Source: Colias croceus (taxonomy: Eukaryota; Arthropoda; Insecta; Lepidoptera; Pieridae). From it: a DNA stretch of 64,000 bases. The notes under the pieces were generated by a model. That model had not been told where the DNA came from and did no database searches. It was given only the letters and a program-made list of their open reading frames with translations. Shown here in pieces: positions 55,943 to 64,000 of the stretch (the first letter of the stretch is position 1; every line of letters begins with the position of its first letter). A program made the position numbers and the translations under genes. Location of the stretch: contig NC_059552.1 in assembly GCF_905220415.1 (NCBI RefSeq), positions 9,377,001 through 9,441,000 on the forward strand, given 5' to 3'.

Positions 55943-57386
55943 ACCGCGGCTGACCGCAGTAATAGGCTCTGACCAAAATCATACCTCCGTATTAGGGAAA
56001 ATCGACCTATCGAATCGATCGATCATGAAAATAATCATAGACTCAACAGCAATACAAAATTTAAGTTCCAATTTTAACGATAAAGTGGTTTGGCATCTTT
56101 AGAAAGACTTACAAATGCTTATTTTTGTTACTTACTTTCAAATGTTGCGAAATACCTCCGTATTAGGTGCTTTTATCTTATAGGACATCTGATATCTCGC
56201 TATGGTTAATGGAAGCGGAAAGTTTTGCTGGGAAAATATTTCGCTTCTGAGCAGATGTAGCAGGGATCAGTTAATATTATGAGACTTATAATTCATTGCG
56301 TTAGTACCAAATGTCGAATTATATGTTAAACTATCCCTTGATAGATATTTTCATATAGATTAGTCAGTTTTCAGAGGCGAAGGGTGCAGCCACTTTTAAT
56401 CTTTCGTGCTTTTGTTTATTTAATAATTCTTGAATTGTACTTATAAAATAGAGAAATAATTACAATCTATAATTTACTGCAAGCATAAACTGATAATATA
56501 ATTGGCGGTCTTATCGCTTTAGAGAGATTTCTTATAGACAACCAAGAACAAGAAGTAATTACTCTATTGTACCAAAGTACAATAGAGTAATTACTTCTCA
56601 CACATGTAAGAAGATTTAAATCCGCTATATTATGATACACTCCATGGGCAATTTCATACGCAATACATATATTAGTTACTCGTTAATTTTAATTAAGTAT
56701 CAAAAATATATATAAATTTATAAGTACCAAAAATCTCCGCTTAGCAACACAATTCACGATTGTACCGTTTTAGTTTCCGGGAAACCTCGAAAAAAATCTA
56801 GCTTAATATATAAACTGTTCTATAGGTTTCCCTGTAAAAAAATTCATTGTCACGTCCACTGAATATGACACAGATAATTATTTCAATGGACTAATTTTTA
56901 ACTATCATTCTATCACCATACTATCACAATGAATTTTTCTGCGAACTGATGATTTTAGAACCATATTCTAATTTGGTTTCAACTTTCACTTCTCCACATA
57001 GCGACGATTTATTACATTACGAGATTATGAGAAAAAAATATAAAAAGCTTTTAAAAAAAATATTATTGAAAAAACAATTTAATTTAAATCACAATGAAAA
57101 ATGACTGTAAATATAAAAAATCTCAAATGATAAAAATCACACAAAGGCTACAATAATTTTAATAAGAGAACAAGTGCGAGTCCTTAATAAAATATATAAA
57201 TGAAAATCAAAGCTTTATTTGCGATTGTTGTTTATTCTTTTGTTTTTGATTTATACTCTACAGTTTAATTACATTATAGTTCCGTAGACCATTGAAAGAA
57301 AAATACCTTATATTAAATTTTTCTCTAGAAAAAAGTATAAACACGTAGTCTGTAGTCTGTAGTAGTTGATAAGATGATAGGATAAA

Positions 57387-57581
57387 TCTATGCTAATATT
57401 ATAAAGCTGAAGAGTTTGTTTGTTTGTTTGAACGCGCTAATCTCGGGAACTACTGGTCCGATTTGGAAAATTCTTTCGGTGTTAGATAGCCCATTTATCG
57501 ACGAACGCTATAGGCTATATATCATCATGCTAAGACCAACAGGAGCGGAGCAATGCGGGTGAAACCGCGGGGTACAGCTAG
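57387..57581 (+). mobile_element. Non-autonomous Helitron (Lep1-like) with known empty site
   Basis: TCTATGCTAATATTATAAAG to CAGCTAG, inserted between A57386 and T57582. Duplication unit 1 keeps the unoccupied site GGATAAA/TAGTTTATATTC at 43253/43254. Confidence 0.9.
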
Positions 57582-57943
57582 TAGTTTATATTCTCCTATT
57601 ACTCCTTAGCCCTACTAGTTTCAGTACTTATAAGTACTTTCAAAGAAACTATTATTTTTAAGTCCCTACAGTTTACTTATGCATATAACGCATATGTTTA
57701 TATCTTTTTATACATAAATATATGTATGAAAAGATATTTGCTCTTAAATGTGCCAGGCGCTTCTTTTTACATATTGTTCATGTACGCAAATCATTAAAAA
57801 GTACACTAGAGACTACTGTGAACCGCAAGTTATATGCTTTAGAACATAAGTTGTGTCTTACGGCTCTGGGATCTTACTCTATTATGTGTGGTATCGGATC
57901 AGATCGTGCCGTGTGTGGAAGATGTCCTGAAATATTTTATTTA

Positions 57944-58129
57944 TCTATACTAATACTAATAGAGTTTGTTTGTTTGTTTGTTTGTTTGAACGCGCTAATC
58001 TCGGGAACTACTGGTCGGATTTGAAAAAATTGTTTCGGTGTTATATAGCCCATTTATCGAGGCTATATATCATTACGCTAAGACCAACAGGAGCGGAGCC
58101 ACGTGGGTGAAACGGCGACGCTCAGCTAG
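57944..58129 (+). mobile_element. Non-autonomous Helitron (Lep1-like)
   Basis: TCTATACTAATACTAATAG to CAGCTAG, at the right end of duplication unit 2. Confidence 0.8.
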
Positions 58130-58951
58130 TAATAAATAAATAAATTAAAAATATATTTAATCTGTTGTTAAAATCTTTAAAGAGAATGTGAAATGATTAA
58201 TTGTTGTACTTGCTACAATACTATTCTAAATTTAATCCAGATCCAAACTCTTTTGTCTCAAAGTTCATTCAACTTTTAATTCAACAATTATTGTTGACGC
58301 TATCTCTACATCCATTTTGTTATTTTTAGTTCATTGTTATTATAATAAAATAAAGCGAAAATGTTATTATTTGCAGGCGGAAACATCTTGTTAAAAGTGA
58401 TAAAATTCAATTTGATTTCTACAAAAACAAACAAGGAAAATTATACGGACAATACATAATATATCTTCCAAAGATAGTTTTTATAAGAGCAATAATAATA
58501 GTTACATAATACTCAATATACAAAAAGTACTTTTATATAAACAACTAGCTGGCAAATGCCTGCCTTACTAATATCACTTAGGTGTATAAAAAAAGATGTT
58601 GGCCGTTTTCAGACCTACCCGTGCAGCCGTTTCGGAGGAGTATTGTAACTAACATTGTGACACAAGAATTTTATTTATATAGAAACTAGATTTAACATTG
58701 TTTTCTACTGAAGAGGGACTACGTAAACATTTTTAAAAGGACTCAAATCGAATTAAGTATAGGAAATGGTATAAGGTCGCTGGAGTGCAAAGTGCTGTTA
58801 CTGGAAACAGCTCGTTTGAAGCTAATTCCCAACGTCAGGATGTTGTTCGTTGTCCTCTTTATAGCATACTTGCAAGTCCGGAGATTTACGTAGGATGACA
58901 TCATTATTGTTTATTGTCCTATTGCATGCAAAATGTAACATCTATACCATA

Positions 58952-59151
58952 TCTATACTAATATTATAAAGCTGAAGAGTTTGTTTGTATGTTTGTTTGA
59001 ACGCGCTAACCTCAAGAACTACTGATCCGATTTGAAAAATTCTTTCAGTGTTAGATAGCCCATTCATCGAGGAAGGCTATAGGCTTATATATCATCACGC
59101 TAAGATAAACAGGAGCGGAGCCACGCGGTTGAAACCGCGGAGCGCAGTTAG
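58952..59151 (+). mobile_element. Non-autonomous Helitron (Lep1-like)
   Basis: TCTATACTAATATTATAAAG to GCAGTTAG. Confidence 0.8.
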
Positions 59152-59235
59152 TATTTAATATAAGCTATTACAGATAAATCTACTAATAAATAGGCCAACG
59201 ATGATATTACATATTGTTATTATGTTTATATGATA

Positions 59236-59418
59236 CTAGTTGAATGCGCGCGGCTTTGCCCGTTTTAAAATTTAACAAATTATATACCTTCTCTTCGCTT
59301 CCTCAAAAACTATCTCTCTCTTCTCTCTCTTTCTATTAAAAAATCATTAAAATCCGTTGCACAGTTTTAAACATAGGGACGGACAGACAGCGACTGCAAC
59401 TTTGTTTTATACTAGTGA
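59236..59418 (-). mobile_element. Helitron-like repeat (D family), degenerate
   Basis: CTAG, GCGCGCGGCTTTGCCCG, and ATCCGTTGCACAGTTTTAAA, as in the D copies at 5904 and 49861. Confidence 0.6.
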
Positions 59419-60400
59419 TTTGATTAGCTGTATGTTTGCCTGTTACCGACTCCTTCGGAGTAGATTTTTACGCACTTTAAACAGATAGATTTCATTTAAA
59501 CTTACATTTCACTTGAGTTAATGTAATGTAAAACCGTTTTATTTATGATAAAAATGATTATTTATAAGATGACAATACAATAATTTATGACCTGATGAAA
59601 AATAAAGCGAGGTTTTTAGTTTTTCAGTACTATTTTTGTTAAGAATTCATATAATATACAAACAACTAAAATATATTTACATTATAGCTGTAATAAGTAA
59701 ACATTAAAATGTTAGCGATCTGTTTAATTAAAAAAAAAACATGCTTGTAACTTCACCAATATATTGGTTAACCTTAACACCATGCTTTCAGGCCAGCAAT
59801 GAAATTAATTATAATTTGTTCTATGTAATTCTGTGGCTTTGTAGTTCACCCTTTTTAAGTTTCGTTTCCCTAACAAAAAGTTTTTTTATCAATCAATTTA
59901 ACATAAATATCAATTATGGATATTTATTTGACCTTGTAGATCATCTATATTTCTAGGTACCTATGTATTACGTAAACATCTCCTTTTAAATATATTATAA
60001 TATTATATGTATAGGAAGAGGTTCTTCACGAGTTTTTTAATTCATATCATTTTTATTCTCTTGAAATGCCAGAAAGTAAAACACAGAAAATTAAATTTTA
60101 CGTGTTAAATTACACCGAAAATAAATTGAACGTCCTTAATGTTAATAATGCTTTTAGTCTGTATATTCTTTACAAAATTTGGCATTGATTCAAATAATTT
60201 ATTATTTTGAAAAGATAATTCTGTATTGCAATTCACTTTCTTATTAATAAGCGTATAAGGTTGCAAATGCAATTTTAATGATTTAACTAATTTACACGTA
60301 TTCCACTCAAATAGTAATTTGCAATCATGCAATTATCGACACTCGGTTGAATTTACTTGAATCAAACTCCTTCATACACCGTATGATTAGGGCATGTTTT

Positions 60401-60460
60401 GCTACGGCTACGTTAGTTAGAGCTACGACGTCGAGCGAGAGCTACGCGCGTAGCGCTACG
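60401..60460. repeat. GCTACG-repeat patch upstream of the GPCR exon
   Basis: GCTACG or its complement occurs several times in 60 bp, with the 14-bp palindrome GCTACGCGCGTAGC at 60441-60454. It may be a transposon remnant or a regulatory cluster. Confidence 0.5.
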
Positions 60461-60622
60461 AACTTTCACATTGACGAAAATGTTTCGGAGTTTCACAAAA
60501 ATCGTAAATTTTATTTTACGTTTAATTTATATAATAATGATACATTTTCAAACATGCCTATAAAAATACATTAGTGAGTGTTAATTTTGTTGTTTTATTT
60601 GTGTAGTGATAGTGAAGTGAAG

Positions 60623-60913
60623 ATGTCTATAAATTCGACTTTCGAGACGTCAACTTTCTTCATCGATAAACAGTTTTGGGATTATTTCGATGGTTCTTCA
60701 TCTCTCAATGTGACGTTTGAGGATATTCTGCCTCGGGACCAGGGGGTGGTGATCACGACGTATGGGATATTGATGGCTATAGGTGGTCTTGGGAACTTGG
60801 CGGTATTAGTGACACTGGCCAGGTCCAGGCGGAGGAAGTCCAGAGTGGATCTGCTGATGACACACTTGGCTGTCGCTGATGTGTGCGTGACTTGTGGTGT
60901 TATACCTTTGGAG
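60623..60913 (+). CDS. GnRH-related neuropeptide GPCR (AKH/corazonin/ACP receptor type), first coding exon
   Basis: An open exon of 97 codons starts at ATG 60623 and ends at a GAG|GTAAGT donor (60913/60914), phase 0. The N-terminus has NST and NVT glycosylation sites. Transmembrane helix 1 runs about residues 41-66 with the conserved GN pair (57-58), then the basic loop RSRRRKSRVD, then helix 2 with LAVAD (82-86, the sodium-site Asp being D86) and ending PLE. The loop plus HLAxADxxVTxxxxPLE is the pattern of insect adipokinetic hormone, corazonin and ACP receptors; which of the three cannot be settled from one exon. Later helices must lie right of the window; no continuation is seen up to 64000. 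An in-frame GTG-started extension to 60578 exists, but the ATG fits a normal leader better. Confidence 0.85.
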
Positions 60914-61362
60914 GTAAGTTTTCGGGACCTGAAAGTCAAACATTTATGTACTCAATTAGAAAGAAAGGAATGCGTTTATTTTCCGAACAATTTGATACAG
61001 TAAATTAAAAACATAAGACTTCTTCTAGCATTTTAGATTCATCATAGTTTTTACATTTACGGGGTTCGGGAAGCAGAACAGGGAAGAATAAAAGCGAAAT
61101 AATAATGATATTAAAACAATTGAGGAATATCAATTCATCTATTAAAAAATGATCATAATATCTATATTATGTATTTCCTGAAATACTTTTTTGTCACGAT
61201 AAGTTCTGTTCTCCGAAACGGCTCTATGATTTTTTGATATATTTTTATTTATTCGGCAAGTCTGTCAATCCATAGGTAGTGTAGGTATATTTCGTTTCAT
61301 AAAGTGAAAAATTACACCAGCAGAACTTTTTCCCAACAAGCAAATACATATTTATACAAATA

Positions 61363-61535
61363 CTAGTGGTCCGCCCCGGCTTCGCCCGTGGTATCTACAT
61401 GTTTAAACTATCCTATCTCTCAAGTTGGATCGAACTGCACATGGTGTGCGAATTTTATTATAATCTATTGAGGACAAACATTGTGACACGAGATTTATAT
61501 ATATTAATATATATATATATATATATATAATATAT
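61363..61535 (-). mobile_element. Helitron-like repeat (E family) ending in an AT run
   Basis: CTAG, GGTCCGCCCCGGCTTCGCCC, then a long (AT)n/TATATTAATA run at about 61497-61540. It would lie in the first intron of the GPCR. Confidence 0.6.
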
Positions 61536-62027
61536 ATTAGCCGGTTTAAAAAATAACTATCGATATATTCTTAGACCTATCGATATCCTAATACACAAAA
61601 TTTTCATTCAAATCGAGTGAAAAAGGCATTTCTGATTAGAAAATAGCATGTTCCGTTCATGTTCATACTAAAACTTTTCTCAAGAACGGCTCTATCTATT
61701 AAAAAAATACGTGTGGCACTCGGGGACTGCCGCGGTAAAGCCATTGCATAGCATGCCTTCAAGACACACCTCCGTGCCCGTCGGAGTGGGAAGAAAAAGA
61801 AAGATACACGTAATTTTCACGTCCACACTGACCCAGCTGCGCAGCAATTACGTAAGGCTGCTTGCTCTATGGGATTCTACTTAATAATTATTTCAACAGT
61901 AGAAAATAGTTCCTGAGCGACACAGCCTTAGAATTGTATTGAGTTTTATGCAGGGTTAATGAGTGCGAAGCCGTGATGAGAAACTAGCATATATACCTAA
62001 TAGATCATCAGTTATAATAAAAAAGTC

Positions 62028-62178
62028 GTGTGGCACTCGGGGACTGCCGCGGTAAAGCCATTGCATAGCATGCCTTCAAGCCACACCTCCGTGCCCGTCG
62101 GAGTGGGGAGGGTGAGGTTTTTTCGTTACGGAATTTCTCGATTCGGTCCCCGCGCTCAAGGCCCGTGATAGAAGCTAT
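62028..62178 (-). repeat. GC-rich dispersed repeat, copy 4 (copy 3 at 61709-61796)
   Basis: GTGTGGCACTCGGGGACTGC ... CAAGGCCCGTGATAGAAGCT. A partial copy of the same family in the same orientation begins at 61709, 320 bp to the left. Confidence 0.7.
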
Positions 62179-62636
62179 TTACCTTATAAAGATTTAAGCA
62201 TACATAGGGACGGATGGACAGACACAGCGATTTAATTTTTATACTATGTAGCAATAGCCAATTTCTATATAAATATTTAATATAATAAATGCGAAAGTAA
62301 CTGTCGGTATATCGTTATTTCATGCTTTTACATCCGAAGAGGGATTTCCACGAATTATGACATACATTATTGTTACAACATACAATATGTAGGCTCCATC
62401 TTTGAAAGATGAAAAAGATATTTCATGTCACGAATTTTGGCTTATAATATAATCGTATCTTAACTTATATAAATGCGAAAGTTACTCTGTCTGTCTTTCT
62501 GTTTCTTCTTCAAGTCTCAATCATTGCGCTGCTGAACCGATTTTGATGAAGAGATATAGCTTGAGACCTGAAAAGGACATAGGATAGGTTTTATCCCACG
62601 AGAACAGGAACTAAACTTAAAATTTAAATATATCAG

Positions 62637-62836
62637 CTTTATGCTAATATATAAAGCTGAAGAGTTTGATTGTTTGAACGCGCTAAACACAGGAACTACT
62701 CTGATCCGAATTTAAAAATTCTTTCGGTGTTAGATAGCTAGCTCATTTATCGAGGAAGGCTATAGGCTATATTATATCATCACACTAAGACCAACAGAAG
62801 TGGAGCACTGCGGGTAAAACCGCAGGGCACAGCTAG
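62637..62836 (+). mobile_element. Non-autonomous Helitron (Lep1-like)
   Basis: ATGCTAATATATAAAGCTGA ... GGGCACAGCTAG. Confidence 0.75.
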
Positions 62837-62989
62837 TTTGTTATATTTTTACCTGACAGATTAGCTAAACAGAACATATCCACAAGTTGTGAAACTGGGC
62901 ATAAATAATATAAACATCATCAATGTTTGTGAGTAATCTACTAGCTATAACTAGTTAGAAAAATGTCACCAGGCGATGCTTTATCATTA

Positions 62990-63177
62990 GGGTGCTTTCC
63001 CACCAATAACTTGCGACGATGTGTATTGTGTAGCGAGGAAATTGTTTGTAAATAACAAATAGTATCGCTTCAAACGCCAAACGCTTCAAACTTGAAACTA
63101 AATGAAGCGAATGATTGGTTGTTTACAAACACATTCCTCGCTACACACACTCGCACATTATTAGTGGAAAAGCACCC
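62990..63177. mobile_element. MITE with GGGTGCTTT ends
   Basis: GGGTGCTTTCCCACCAATAA at the left; TTATTAGTGGAAAAGCACCC at the right. Inner arms carry GTAGCGAGGAA and TTCCTCGCTAC. Confidence 0.75.
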
Positions 63178-63630
63178 AGACAGATTTGTGAAGATGTGGA
63201 AACAGGAAATATCTCATATTTGTTGACAGTCTGACATAGTTATTATATCGTGTGGTCTGACATATATTTTGCACACATGAAAGGATAGCTTTACCCAAAC
63301 GCTGGATTACACTTGTCATTGGCTTTATTTAGGATTATTTAGGATATCAAAATTAATATTAATTCAATTCCTAGTTGTGCTTAGCGTATTCTAATTATAA
63401 AGTTATATAAGTATTGGATAAGAAGGTTTTTAACTTTTGAAATGTGATTCAATTTATCGTTTATTTACTCAAAATATCAAAACATCTAGGTACGAAGATA
63501 AAAGCTTTGATAAATATATAAATTCTAATCAAGTTTTAAAAAGTTTGAGCTAAAAAGATTATAAAGCTATTTTCTATTCTATTTTAAAATTATTCCGATA
63601 TTTTAAATTTTTTGAATAACAAATGTCCTA

Positions 63631-63865
63631 TCCTACTAAAAAATTAAAATACAAAAAATGCGAAAGTTTGTGAGGATGTGTGTGTGTATTTGTTACTCTT
63701 TCACGCAAATACTACTGAACCGATTACAATGAAATTTAGCACACATATAGAGGGTAACTTGGATTAACACATAGGATAGGTTTTATCCCGGAAATCCCAC
63801 GGGAACGGGAACTATGCGGCTTTTCCCTTGAAAACGCGGGCGTAGCCGCGGGCGGAAATCTGCTC
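63631..63865 (+). mobile_element. Helitron-like repeat (C family)
   Basis: TCCTACTAAAAAATTAAAAT ... CGCGGGCGTAGCCGCGGGCG. The terminal CTAG is lost. Confidence 0.65.
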
Positions 63866-64000
63866 TTTCTAATACAGATGACAAAGGAGAAGGTGAACCA
63901 TAAAGTTATAGACGAAAAAGCCATGAGAAAGTTTTTGATTCTGGGAATTCCTTTGCTTCCATTGTTCCGTAATAAACAGATTTCTGCTTTACTGAATATA

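Larger units (their letters stand above)
54190..56180. mobile_element. DNA transposon with arrays of CCTAATACGG/CCGTATTAGG
   Basis: Ends TAAGGTAAAAGCTCCTAATA and (complemented) TAAGATAAAAGCACCTAATA match with few differences. Inside are repeated CCTAATACGG-type motifs near 54203, 54600-54660, 55030, 55513, 55988 and 56156. There is no intact transposase. It is found only in duplication unit 2. Confidence 0.75.
50647..57945 (+). repeat. Segmental duplication, unit 2 (carries HSP20-like copies B and C)
   Basis: Second copy of the two-gene module. It is longer than unit 1 mainly because of a 2.0-kb DNA transposon (54190-56180) and two Helitrons near its right end. Confidence 0.8.
58130..60600. 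other. Intergenic, repeats and AT-rich DNA
   Basis: Apart from the Helitrons at 58952 and 59236 I see no gene. The short open frames at 59741, 60105 and 60347 have no recognisable protein features. Confidence 0.5.

Noticed and set aside
60347..60574. 75-codon frame upstream of the GPCR
   Set aside because: Covers the GCTACG patch; no start context or protein features, and it does not join the GPCR frame.

Overview
The window is AT-rich nuclear DNA from a moth or butterfly (Lepidoptera). This rests on intron-split insect genes (a clan-4 cytochrome P450 pair, an alpha-1,3-fucosyltransferase and a neuropeptide GPCR) and on a very dense load of repeats of lepidopteran type. Those include Helitrons starting TCTATACTAATATTATAAA and ending in a GC hairpin plus CTAG, AACCGACTTC elements and 5'-truncated non-LTR retrotransposons. 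I see no bacterial features, tRNA or rRNA genes, or CRISPR arrays.

Layout. 1-2415: last four coding exons of a CYP4-type P450, cut by the window edge. 8.3-30.0 kb: a complete tandem paralogue (nine coding exons, 490 residues, frame open throughout) with a predicted non-coding first exon and TATA/initiator promoter near 8.33 kb. Its introns hold Helitrons, LINE fragments, a piggyBac-like element, a 3.1-kb antisense LINE and a near-perfect 290-bp hairpin. 30.97-32.67 kb (minus): a two-exon GT10 alpha-1,3-fucosyltransferase, tail-to-tail with the P450. 32.7-38.1 kb: repeats and unassigned AT-rich DNA. 38.1-43.7 kb and 50.6-57.9 kb: two copies of a segmentally duplicated module. Each originally carried two small minus-strand genes for a signal-peptide protein whose core looks like an alpha-crystallin/HSP20-type domain. 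43.7-50.6 kb between the modules is stacked transposons. 60.6 kb: first coding exon of an AKH/corazonin/ACP (GnRH-related) receptor that continues beyond the right edge. The rest of the right end is repeats.

How it fits together. The P450 pair is an ordinary tandem duplication with matching exon phases. The most unusual locus is the secreted HSP20-like family: 168-, 170- and 126-residue copies with their own TATA boxes, plus a fourth copy broken by two transposons. The 126-residue copy lost its acidic tail through a small frameshift. The duplication also supplies paired filled and empty sites that fix the exact ends of two Helitron insertions (between A and T, no target duplication). All assignments come from reading the sequence; no database search was possible.
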